NCBI RefSeq assembly: GCF_009617595.1
Contig: NZ_WIXK01000004.1
Location: forward strand, 62,001-126,000
Length of the DNA stretch: 64,000 nt
Reading direction: 5' to 3'
Source: Tritonibacter aquimaris
GTDB taxonomy: Bacteria > Pseudomonadota > Alphaproteobacteria > Rhodobacterales > Rhodobacteraceae
Shown: positions 46,171-53,720 of the stretch, piece after piece
Layout of the letters: each line of letters begins with the position of its first letter
Numbering within the stretch: position 1 is the first letter of the stretch
Translations under genes and position numbers: made by a program
Notes under the pieces: model-generated
The model's input: only the letters and a program-made list of their open reading frames with translations
Told to the model about the DNA's origin: nothing
Database searches by the model: none

Positions 46171-47309
46171 TGGACACGCCTGATTATCGTCGCGTTCCCG
46201 ATCATATCACAGTTGCGGTTGTTGGGGCTGGTCCGGCGGGGTTGGGCGTTGCGCGGGTTTTGCGTGATCTGGCCATACCCGATGTCTGGGTGCTCGAACG
46301 CGGTCAGGTTGGTGAGAGCTTTCGGAAATGGCCCAGCAGCACCCGTCTGCTGACGCCATCGTTTCCCGGCAATGTGTTTGGCATGACCGATTTGAACGCG
46401 ATCAGTTTTGACAGCTCTCCCGGTTGGTCGTTGAAACGCGAACATCCCGATGGGCCGGACTATGCCAAATATCTCAATATGGCTGCAGATGCTTTTCGGT
46501 TGAACGTGCAATGTGGTTTGCAGGTCAAATCGCTTGAAACCGAAGCTGACTATATGTTGCTCCATACCAACCATGGCGAGGTTCGGGCGGATTTTGTGAT
46601 TTGGGCCTGTGGGCAGTTTGCGGCGCCCTCAGATGGGGGGCTGATCGGCGGCGAACACGGTATGCACTATGCGTCTGTGCGGCGCTGGGAGGATCTGCCG
46701 GGTGAGGATTTTTGCATTATCGGTGGCTATGAGAGCGGGATCGACGCCGCGATCGGACTGTCCAATGCAGGCAAACGCGCCACGGTTCTTGACGCGGGCA
46801 TGCCCTGGAAAGACAACAATAAAGACCCCAGTCGCGCCCTGTCTCCCTTCACGCATCAACGTTTGAGCGCAGCGCTGCCGCGGGGAAACATCACCTTGGA
46901 AGATGATGCGGATATCGTTGCGATTTCGCGTGACGGTGAAGGCTTTAATGTATTGGCCTGTGATGGCCGCAGTTGGCGCACTCCAAACGCGCCAATTCTC
47001 GCCACGGGCTTTGGCAGCGGAACCGCACCTGTTTCAGAATGGTTTGACTACGACGAAGCGGGCTTGCCGCGTCTGACCACCCAAGATGAATCCACCGAAC
47101 TTCCGGGCTTGTTTCTGGTGGGGCCTGAGGTGTCACACAACGGCTATCTCTTTTGCTTTATTTACAAGTTCCGCCAGCGGTTTGCGGTGGTGGCACGCGC
47201 TATTGCGGGGCGCCTGGGGGCGGATACCTCGGTGCTTGAGCTGTATCGCAACAACAATATGTATTTGGATAATCTAAGCTGTTGTGAGGACGATAAATGT
47301 TTGTGCTGA
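46170..47309 (+). CDS. FAD/NAD(P)-dependent oxidoreductase with Cys-rich C-terminal tail
   Basis: 379 residues. FAD-binding GAGPAG at 19-24, a second Rossmann motif GGYESGIDAA, and an ATGFGSGT segment before the C-terminal region, the layout of flavin monooxygenases/thioredoxin-reductase-like oxidoreductases (ArsO/YpdA-like). The last residues read LSCCEDDKCLC, four cysteines within nine residues, not a normal part of this family and probably a metal-binding tail. First large gene behind a Zur-like box. Substrate unknown; conceivable roles are thiol/metallophore oxidation or flavin-dependent hydroxylation. Confidence 0.8.
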   Translation: MDTPDYRRVPDHITVAVVGAGPAGLGVARVLRDLAIPDVWVLERGQVGESFRKWPSSTRLLTPSFPGNVFGMTDLNAISFDSSPGWSLKREHPDGPDYAKYLNMAADAFRLNVQCGLQVKSLETEADYMLLHTNHGEVRADFVIWACGQFAAPSDGGLIGGEHGMHYASVRRWEDLPGEDFCIIGGYESGIDAAIGLSNAGKRATVLDAGMPWKDNNKDPSRALSPFTHQRLSAALPRGNITLEDDADIVAISRDGEGFNVLACDGRSWRTPNAPILATGFGSGTAPVSEWFDYDEAGLPRLTTQDESTELPGLFLVGPEVSHNGYLFCFIYKFRQRFAVVARAIAGRLGADTSVLELYRNNNMYLDNLSCCEDDKCLC

Positions 47310-47545
47310 TGCGTCGCAAAGCGTCGTAGCCAGGCGCACCTGCAACTGATCACCACCCTTTTTGAAGACTGAAATGCGATGTGTGGATAGGCCCGCGCAT
47401 CGTTGGCTGTTGCTGTGCAAAATCTGCTCTGCACCAGCCATGCAACCAAAATGTGCGGGAACCATATGTCACCCGCCAAAGACGCCCCGCCTGTCGTACA
47501 CACGCCTGGGCGTTCGGGCAAGGACACTGATGGAAGGACACTATC

Positions 47546-48562
47546 ATGGCATTTGTGGACGCGGCGCGGCCGGATCCAAACGGCATTGGCCCGATAGAAG
47601 GCATTGGCGGAACCGCGCTGTTGATCGGAGCCATTGTATTGGGATCGTTCGTTGGGTTGAAAAGCCCGGATCTTGGTGAAACGCTTTCCTCGGGAATTGA
47701 CCCAACCTTGTTGCTGTTGCTGGCATTGTTGTTTTTTGAAGTTCGTTTGAAAGATTTCGCCAAAGGCTTTGCCAACCTGAAATTCATCTCCATCACCTGG
47801 GTGGCAAACTTCGTTATCGTGCCTGTAATTGGTTTTGTAATTGCCTCGCTCTTTATGTCCGGTCAGCCGCTTCTATATACCGGCTTGCTGATCTATTTCT
47901 TGGCGCCATGCACCGATTGGTACTTGGGGTTTACTCGGATGGCGCGCGGGGACACGGCGTTGGGCGCGGCTTTGTTGCCGATCAATATGGTGTCACAGCT
48001 CCTGCTGTATCCGCTATGGCTCTGGGTGTTCATGCGTCACAGTGATGTGGTGGATTTTGCCAGCATTCCGGATGTGCTGATCAATTGGTTTCTGGTGCCG
48101 TTTGTTGTTGCGCAGATCATACGCACCGTGTTGGGTTTTGCGCTGCCTGACGCGCTGTTCGAAAAGCTTTCAACCGGCGTGGGCTGGGCGATTTCACTGG
48201 TGACGGCTGTGCTGATCTTGCAGATTTTTGCGGGCAACATAGGCATTATCGCGGATCACATTTCCACATTTGCGGTGATCCTCGTTGCGATCTTTGTGTT
48301 CTTTGTCACGACTTTCTTCATGGGAGAGGGGCTTACACGCCTGTTTAAATTGGGCCACCCGCAACGTGCGCTCCTGTCGATGACCACGGCTGCACGCAAC
48401 GCGCCACTGATGCTTGCTGTGACTGCTGTTGCGATCCCTGATCAACCACTGGTCTATGCTGCACTTGTGATTGGCATGTTGGTGGAATTCCCACATCTCA
48501 CCGCGTTGAAGCAAACCCTGCTGCTGCAATACGCGCGTGAGCAACAATCAGAACCAGCCTAA
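47546..48562 (+). CDS. BASS/ACR3-superfamily membrane transporter
   Basis: 338 residues, about ten hydrophobic helices. The segment IYFLAPCTDWYLGFTRMARGDTALGAALLPINMVSQLLLYP resembles the APCT...N region of ACR3 arsenite exporters and bile-acid:sodium symporters; a later MTTAARNAPLMLAV also fits the superfamily. Ribosome site GGAAGGA at 7 nt. It lies 236 nt after the FAD oxidoreductase on the same strand and may share its Zur-regulated transcript. The substrate is unknown; arsenite is possible, but no arsR, arsC or arsH is near. Confidence 0.75.
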   Translation: MAFVDAARPDPNGIGPIEGIGGTALLIGAIVLGSFVGLKSPDLGETLSSGIDPTLLLLLALLFFEVRLKDFAKGFANLKFISITWVANFVIVPVIGFVIASLFMSGQPLLYTGLLIYFLAPCTDWYLGFTRMARGDTALGAALLPINMVSQLLLYPLWLWVFMRHSDVVDFASIPDVLINWFLVPFVVAQIIRTVLGFALPDALFEKLSTGVGWAISLVTAVLILQIFAGNIGIIADHISTFAVILVAIFVFFVTTFFMGEGLTRLFKLGHPQRALLSMTTAARNAPLMLAVTAVAIPDQPLVYAALVIGMLVEFPHLTALKQTLLLQYAREQQSEPA

Positions 48563-48567
48563 ATAAA

Positions 48568-48594
48568 ATGACCGGCCTCATCTGGGCCGGTCAT
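48568..48594. terminator. Bidirectional terminator
   Basis: A perfect 10-bp stem (ATGACCGGCC / GGCCGGTCAT) with a 7-nt loop between convergent genes. Read on the minus strand it is followed by TTTATTT, so it ends the COG0523 transcript best. Confidence 0.75.
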
Positions 48595-48599
48595 TCATC

Positions 48600-49799
48600 T
48601 TAGGTCAAAGAAGCAGTGGCCTTGGGCCAGGGATCGTCAAAGGGCAGACCCGCTTTCCACGCCGCGATCTCATCATCCGTGCACAGGCACTCTCGCAGTG
48701 CCGCTGCAAACGTCTCAAGCCCGTCGCGATCCCCGATCACCGTCAGACGGCAGCGCCGGTCGCCAAAATCCGGCGACATATCCTGAAGCCTGCGCTGCAT
48801 CTCTTTGCGTTCTTCCGGCAACAGGTTAAGGCTGTTGTCCTCAAGCGTTGCGATCTTCCAGTAGTTCACAATCTCAAGGCCGACGCTGCCTGCCGTCTGG
48901 TTCCACAACAGCTGCAGCCGATCCCGAGAGGGCAGCCAGAAAAAACCTTTGCTGCGGTAAATCCCGGTTCCGAGATAGTGATTATAGACATCCCACAACC
49001 GCTGCGGATGGAAAGGGCGCGGGTCAGAGATCACGATACTGTCGATGCGATAGTCATCGGGGCCAGACATCGATGTGGTGCCGTGGGTGCGGTCCCAGTC
49101 TTCCAATTCTGCGCCAAGGATCGCAACCCGGTCGTGATCATATGGGGGCAGTGCCAGCAATGCATCAAGGCGTATGTTGCCCCATTGCATACCAAGAATA
49201 TCCGCCCCGGTGTTGATCGGGTGAATGGCCTGCGCCACAGACTGTAAAGTCTCGTTTGATACGCGGTCGATCTTGCTCAGCAGGATGCGGGTTGCAAACA
49301 TCACCTGTTCCGCGAGCAGGTTTTCAATCCCACGTTTGCCATCCGCAAGGTTTTGCGACGCCCTGGGCACAATTGAGCGGCCCAGATCGTGATCCTGTGC
49401 CAGTGTCAGCGTGTCGACCACCGACAGAAACCCATGCAGCTGCACCGATTTATGGGTGCGGATCGCTTCAAGCAAGGGCCAGGGGTGGGTGCTGCCAGAG
49501 GTTTCAATCAGGATATGGCTCGCACCTGCGCTTTTGAGCTGCTCAACGGCTTCGGCAAACCGTATGAGTCCCTCTGGCCCGCTGATGCTGCCCGCCGGGA
49601 TCGAGGCAAAGCGGGCATCTTTGTGTGACATCACTTCGCTCGTGTCGAGCACCGTGCCGTCTACGTCCAGCTCGCTCATCTCATTGACGATCACACCAAG
49701 CTGCACATCGGATAGGTCGCGCGCCTGTACCAAAAGGTTCTGGAGCAGGGTGGTTTTACCCGCGCCCAAGAAGCCGTTGAGAATGGTAATGGGGATCAT
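48600..49799 (-). CDS. COG0523 (CobW-type) G3E GTPase lacking the CxCC motif
   Basis: 399 residues. Walker A GFLGAGKTT (9-17), NE at 39-40 (VIVNEMSELD), the ETSGSTHP switch, SKID guanine motif and a CobW C-terminal domain (IDSIVISDPRPFHPQRL..). Family members carry CxCC after the second strand to hold zinc or cobalt; here that site reads GSISG (70-74), so all three Cys are gone. It is coupled by ATGA to the 74-residue gene in front, and the pair lies behind Zur-like box 2. Probably a zinc-starvation metallochaperone-like GTPase whose metal is held elsewhere. Confidence 0.9.
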   Translation of the reverse strand: MIPITILNGFLGAGKTTLLQNLLVQARDLSDVQLGVIVNEMSELDVDGTVLDTSEVMSHKDARFASIPAGSISGPEGLIRFAEAVEQLKSAGASHILIETSGSTHPWPLLEAIRTHKSVQLHGFLSVVDTLTLAQDHDLGRSIVPRASQNLADGKRGIENLLAEQVMFATRILLSKIDRVSNETLQSVAQAIHPINTGADILGMQWGNIRLDALLALPPYDHDRVAILGAELEDWDRTHGTTSMSGPDDYRIDSIVISDPRPFHPQRLWDVYNHYLGTGIYRSKGFFWLPSRDRLQLLWNQTAGSVGLEIVNYWKIATLEDNSLNLLPEERKEMQRRLQDMSPDFGDRRCRLTVIGDRDGLETFAAALRECLCTDDEIAAWKAGLPFDDPWPKATASLT

Positions 49800-50020
49800 G
49801 CCCGCAGCGCATCCAAGCGCGTTGCCGCTTCGCGGAACCAGCCAAGCGTCTGCTCGTGATGTGCGTGTCCCCAGCGTTCGATGAACTTTTGTGTGGTGTA
49901 GTCATTTGCATTCTGCAGCGCATCGATGCGCTCAGCGATGTAATCCACCGTCAGCGGAATACCGCATTTAACGCTGATGCAATGTTCCCATTCGTCATAG
50001 GTGGTGGGCATGAAATCCAT
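49796..50020 (-). CDS. Small Cys/His-containing protein coupled to the COG0523 gene
   Basis: 74 residues from the ATG at 50020 (MDFMPTTYDEWEHC..). No family recognised. Potential metal ligands: HCISVKC near residues 13-20 and WGHAHHEQT near 50-58. The helical pattern suggests a soluble cytoplasmic protein. It is the first gene behind Zur-like box 2 (47 nt to the start) and its stop overlaps the GTPase start by 4 nt, so the two probably work together, for example as the metal donor or client of the CxCC-less GTPase. Confidence 0.75.
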   Translation of the reverse strand: MDFMPTTYDEWEHCISVKCGIPLTVDYIAERIDALQNANDYTTQKFIERWGHAHHEQTLGWFREAATRLDALRA

Positions 50021-50066
50021 GGTATGCTCATCTCTTTGTGGGGCGGTCCGGGGATGTGTTTGAGAT

Positions 50067-50079
50067 GATATAACATAAC
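50067..50079 (-). promoter_or_regulatory. Zur-like box 2
   Basis: On the minus strand GTTAT-GTT-ATATC, matching the GTTAT-N3-ATAAC core of boxes 1 and 3 with one arm mismatch. It lies 47 nt before the small-protein/COG0523 operon. The weakest of the three. Confidence 0.55.
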
Positions 50080-50090
50080 GTATTTTGCGA

Positions 50091-50114
50091 TGCCACGGCA
50101 AAGCTGCCGTGGCA
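50091..50114 (-). terminator. Hairpin ending the corrinoid-importer operon
   Basis: A 10-bp perfect stem (TGCCACGGCA with 50105-50114), loop AAGC, 25 nt past the permease stop. No T-run on the minus strand. It separates the riboswitch-controlled operon from the Zur-box promoter just beyond it. Confidence 0.55.
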
Positions 50115-50139
50115 GTGATCCCTGGCGCGGGTGGAGCGG

Positions 50140-51186
50140 TTAGCTTTTGGAAGCGCGCTTCAAGAGCCAGACAAAGAAGGTGCCACCGATCAGCCCGGTG
50201 ATAATGCCAATCGGCATATCTTCTGGTGCCATCACCGTGCGTGCCGCGATGTCGGCCCAGATCAGAAATAGGGCACCACACAGTGCCGAGACAGGCAGAA
50301 CGCGCCGATAATCTCCGCCAACACACAGACGCACAATATGGGGCACCATCAACCCAACAAAACCAATGACGCCGGAAAAGGCCACCATGGTACCGGTGAT
50401 CAATGCGCCCAGCACAAAGATCTGAATGCGAAAACGTCTCACTGGGATGCCCATTGTGGTGGCGGTTTCATCACCAATGGTCATTGCGTTCAGATCAGCG
50501 CTGCGCAGCCAGATCCAGATGCCACAGGGCAGCAATACTGCAAGCGGGTAGATCAGATGCGACCACTGCGCGAGGCCAAGCCCGCCCAACATCCAAAACA
50601 CCACCGTATGGGTTGCGCGTGGATCTCCCAGGAAAATCAACAGGTTTGCCAAGGCCATCACGATGAATGACACCGCAACGCCGACCAGAACCAGACGGTC
50701 TGCACTGGTCGCAGAAGTAAATCGCATAAGCGTCAGCACCAGTACGGTTGCTGTCAATGCGCCAACAAATGCCAAAAGCGGCACCGTCAGAAGGCCAAGA
50801 AACAGCCCCGTATGCAGCAGCGCGAGAATAGCGCCAAATGCGGCACCAGAAGAAATCCCTAGCAGATGTGGGTCTGCTAGGGGGTTGCGCGTCACGGCCT
50901 GAAGCGAGGCCCCAACTAGGGCAAGGCCCGCGCCGACCAAGGCAGCCAAAAGCGCGCGAGGAAAACGAATGTCCCAGACTATGGCCGCGCGACCTTTGGA
51001 CCAGCTGGGCTCAATTGCTCCGGGGAACAGCTGGTCAACCAGCACCCCCCAGACCGTGGCGACGGGGATCGATACAGCCCCGACCGAAATCGCAAGGCTG
51101 ACCGACGCCAACAGGGCGATGCCCCCCAAAACAGCCCACAGGATGCGGCGGGGCGATTTGGAAAGGCTAAGGCTGGCGTCGGTCAT
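50140..51186 (-). CDS. btuC: FecCD/BtuC-type ABC transporter permease (corrinoid importer)
   Basis: 348 residues, about ten helices. The family signature RFPRALLAALVGAGLALVGASLQAVTRNPLADPHLLGISSGAAFGA is intact, as is GVIGFVGLMVPHIVRL before the C-terminal helices. FecCD proteins import siderophores, haem or cobalamin; the cobalamin riboswitch heading this operon makes corrinoid the likely cargo. Last gene of DUF1636-btuD-btuF-btuC. Confidence 0.8.
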   Translation of the reverse strand: MTDASLSLSKSPRRILWAVLGGIALLASVSLAISVGAVSIPVATVWGVLVDQLFPGAIEPSWSKGRAAIVWDIRFPRALLAALVGAGLALVGASLQAVTRNPLADPHLLGISSGAAFGAILALLHTGLFLGLLTVPLLAFVGALTATVLVLTLMRFTSATSADRLVLVGVAVSFIVMALANLLIFLGDPRATHTVVFWMLGGLGLAQWSHLIYPLAVLLPCGIWIWLRSADLNAMTIGDETATTMGIPVRRFRIQIFVLGALITGTMVAFSGVIGFVGLMVPHIVRLCVGGDYRRVLPVSALCGALFLIWADIAARTVMAPEDMPIGIITGLIGGTFFVWLLKRASKS

Positions 51187-51217
51187 TTCACTATCTACCT
51201 TTGATCAGAGGATTTGA

Positions 51218-52153
51218 TCACTTTGCCCAAAAAGCAGAGGCAAGGTTTTTGATCGCTTGGATGTTGCGCGGACCAGGTGTGGCTTCCACGTATTCCAGCG
51301 TGACAAAACGATCGTTTTTCACCGCGTCCATGTCTGCAAAAGCTGGGTTGTTCATCATGAACGCGCGCTTCTCTTCGGCAGTGACATTGCCGTAGTTCAC
51401 AATCACAACCACTTCGGGGTTGCGCTCAACAACCTCTTCCCAGGTGACTTTCGCCCAGCTTTTTTCAAAATCATCCAGGATGTTTTTGCCACCGGCAGCC
51501 TCGATAAGTGCGGTGGGCATGGCATATCGGCCTGCGGTGAACGGCGTCTCTTCGCCGCTGTCATAGACAAATACGCGCAGCGGCTCATCGCCTTTATCGA
51601 GGTTTGCAGTGAAGCTTGCCAGATCTGCCTTGTAGCCATCGATCAGTGCCGCGGCCTTGTCTTCGACGTCAAAGATTTTACCAAGGTTGGCGATGTCATT
51701 GTACATATCATCCATCGACACCTTGGGCTTCTCGCCAATGTGGATGCAGCTCTCGGTCAGCTCGTAGACTTTGATATCGAACTGGGAGAGAGTGTCAGGC
51801 GTGACTTCGCCGCCCACTTTCATGCCATAGTTCCAGCCCGCAAAGTAGAAATCCGCATCCGCGCCCAAAAGCACTTCTTTGGATGGGTATTTCGCGCTGA
51901 GTTCTGGCAGTTGCTCAACACCTGCGCGCATTTCCTCATCAAGTGTCTTCCAACCAGAAATACCGGTGTAGCCCACCATGCGGTCTGCAAGCCCCAGAAC
52001 CAGCATCATCTCGGTAAGGTTCACATCATTTGAAACAGCTGCTTTTGGTGGCGCGTCGAATGTCACCTGACGGTTGCAGCTGTCCACTGTGGTTGTCGCC
52101 AATGCAGCGGTTGAAGATGCCATCAGGGCAAGGAAAGAGATCGTATACTTCAT
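51218..52153 (-). CDS. btuF: Periplasmic corrinoid-binding-type protein (BtuF/FecB fold)
   Basis: 311 residues from the ATG at 52153, with a signal peptide (MKYTISFLALMASSTAALA). Periplasmic-binding class III fold: ATTTVDSCNRQVTFDAPPKAAVSNDVNLTEMMLVLGLADRMVGYTG at the start, and ASAFWAK at the end. The open frame extends 5' of the signal peptide but that part is not used. B12 specificity is inferred from the riboswitch; an iron-siderophore or cobalt-complex ligand is the alternative. Confidence 0.8.
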   Translation of the reverse strand: MKYTISFLALMASSTAALATTTVDSCNRQVTFDAPPKAAVSNDVNLTEMMLVLGLADRMVGYTGISGWKTLDEEMRAGVEQLPELSAKYPSKEVLLGADADFYFAGWNYGMKVGGEVTPDTLSQFDIKVYELTESCIHIGEKPKVSMDDMYNDIANLGKIFDVEDKAAALIDGYKADLASFTANLDKGDEPLRVFVYDSGEETPFTAGRYAMPTALIEAAGGKNILDDFEKSWAKVTWEEVVERNPEVVVIVNYGNVTAEEKRAFMMNNPAFADMDAVKNDRFVTLEYVEATPGPRNIQAIKNLASAFWAK

Positions 52154-52163
52154 ACTCGTTGTC

Positions 52164-52952
52164 CTAGTTTGGATTAGAAAGGTGAAAGGTGAGATGGGAA
52201 CGGGCACTGACCGAGAGCTGTTCTTCTTGGGCAAAGATGCCAAATGCTTCGGATACGCGTTCAGATGTTAGAATGTCGGCAGAAGGGCCAAACCCTGCGG
52301 TATGACCTTGTTGCAGCAGCAGGATGTCATCACAGATGTCCGTCGCCATGTTGAGATTATGAAGCGAGGTCACGATTGTCATGTCTAAGTCGCGGATCAG
52401 CTGTAGCACTTCAAGCTGGTGGCGGATGTCCAGATGGTTTGTAGGCTCGTCCAGCACCAAAAGCTGCGGCTCTTGCGCAAGGGCGCGCGCCACCATGCAG
52501 CGTTGGCGTTCTCCACCGGACAGTGTTCCAAAGGCGCGGCTTGCAAATTGCGTCAGCTCCATTCGCGCAAGGGCAGCGTCAATGGCTGCGTCGCAACCTT
52601 TTCCAGCACTGGCAATACCAATCCGATGGGGAATACGCCCCAGCGCCACCACATCGCGCACCGACAGGGCAAAATCACCGGCTTGCTCTTGTAAAACGGC
52701 CGCAATCTTGCGCGCGACTTGGCGTGGGGGCAGGGCCCAAATGTCTTCGCCGTTGATGCGAATTGCCCCCGACAGCGGTTGCGCATAGCGATAGATCATC
52801 CGCAGCAGGGTGGTCTTGCCCGCGCCATTTGCCCCAACAACGCCAAGAACGCGGCCGGCACCTACATGAAACGAAGTGGGTTGCACGATCAGCGGGTGCG
52901 ATTTCCCGCGCCCCCAGCTGATGTTTTCAACAGAAAGCTCCGCTGCGTTCAT
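52164..52952 (-). CDS. btuD: ABC transporter ATP-binding protein (BtuD/FepC type)
   Basis: 262 residues from the ATG at 52952, which follows GGAGG. Walker A GANGAGKTT, signature LSGGERQRC, Walker B LLVLDEPTNHLDI, H-loop TSLHNLN. Starts inside the stop of the DUF1636 gene (ATGA). It powers the BtuC-type permease. Confidence 0.85.
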   Translation of the reverse strand: MNAAELSVENISWGRGKSHPLIVQPTSFHVGAGRVLGVVGANGAGKTTLLRMIYRYAQPLSGAIRINGEDIWALPPRQVARKIAAVLQEQAGDFALSVRDVVALGRIPHRIGIASAGKGCDAAIDAALARMELTQFASRAFGTLSGGERQRCMVARALAQEPQLLVLDEPTNHLDIRHQLEVLQLIRDLDMTIVTSLHNLNMATDICDDILLLQQGHTAGFGPSADILTSERVSEAFGIFAQEEQLSVSARSHLTFHLSNPN

Positions 52953-53350
52953 TCTGAGGCCTCCGCAATAGGGGGCGCGGTGAATAAGGTCGCTGGTACG
53001 CGCGCGAGTGTTGATTTGCGCAGCTTTCCGGGCCGATCCACGGATGAACACCAGCCATCGTGTAAATGCAAATACTGCTGCGCAAAGGTGACAATGTCGT
53101 CGACATCATCTGCCGGGGTTAAATCGCCAAACAAATAAGTCGCTTTGCCAAGCCCATGAAACCCAACTGCGCAGGGGCTGTTGCAGCCAGCCATGCAGGC
53201 GACACCCGCAACCTGAAATTGCTTTTGCAGCATGTCGTTGCGCGCCAATTCTGACTGCAGCCGTTCGATCAGCTGATATCCCGGACGGGTGCCGGATCGA
53301 TCCTTGCAGCTGGTGCAGACGGAAATTCTGCACGGCGTATTTGTGACCAT
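52949..53350 (-). CDS. DUF1636 thioredoxin-like/ferredoxin-type metal-binding protein
   Basis: 133 residues from the ATG at 53350 (GGAGG 5 nt upstream). Cys pattern typical of DUF1636: ISVCTSCKDRSG near residues 9-20 and VAGVACMAGCNSPCAVGF in the centre, a thioredoxin-like ferredoxin fold that may hold a 2Fe-2S cluster. DUF1636 genes commonly appear beside cobalamin or CobW-type genes. Here it is the first gene after the riboswitch and is coupled to btuD, so it belongs to B12 uptake or cobalt handling; the exact role is unknown. Confidence 0.8.
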   Translation of the reverse strand: MVTNTPCRISVCTSCKDRSGTRPGYQLIERLQSELARNDMLQKQFQVAGVACMAGCNSPCAVGFHGLGKATYLFGDLTPADDVDDIVTFAQQYLHLHDGWCSSVDRPGKLRKSTLARVPATLFTAPPIAEASE

Positions 53351-53457
53351 TCTGCCCTCCGCAGAGTAGGCCGGATATGGGGGAATAAAGCCAAACAGGG
53401 TGCCGCGAACAGCATCCATCACACTTTCCCCCAGACACCCGCCTAGGTTTCAAACTA

Positions 53458-53652
53458 TTTGGATGGCAGGTCTCCTGACTCGCGGATCAAGGCGCTCCAC
53501 TCCTTCCCAACCCATCAGGGCCAGTGGTTGCGGTAGAGCGCTCCTCGCTTACAGTTGCGGGGGCAGTCACGGATTTGGTGCCTTTTGGCTACGCCGCACC
53601 GTGTTCCCTTTTCATCCCGTAGTAGCGTTTTGCGTTTCGGGAACCATCATTT
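53458..53652 (-). ncRNA. Cobalamin riboswitch
   Basis: On the minus strand all conserved cobalamin-element blocks appear in order: GGTTCCCG..CGGG, AAAAGGGAACACGGTG, AAATCCGTGACTGCCCCCGC, AACTGTAAGCG, CCACTGGCCC, GGGAAGG and finally GTCAGGAGACCTGCC. It lies about 105-300 nt upstream of the DUF1636 start, so adenosylcobalamin should repress DUF1636-btuDFC. The outer boundaries are approximate. It also sits 69 nt downstream of the COG0523 gene with CxCC, so transcripts from that gene run into it. Confidence 0.95.
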
Positions 53653-53720
53653 ATTGCTGTGCCAAGCCTTAGAGAAACTGTCAAGTTGAACATGAATTCC
53701 CATTGCAACTTTGGCGACAC

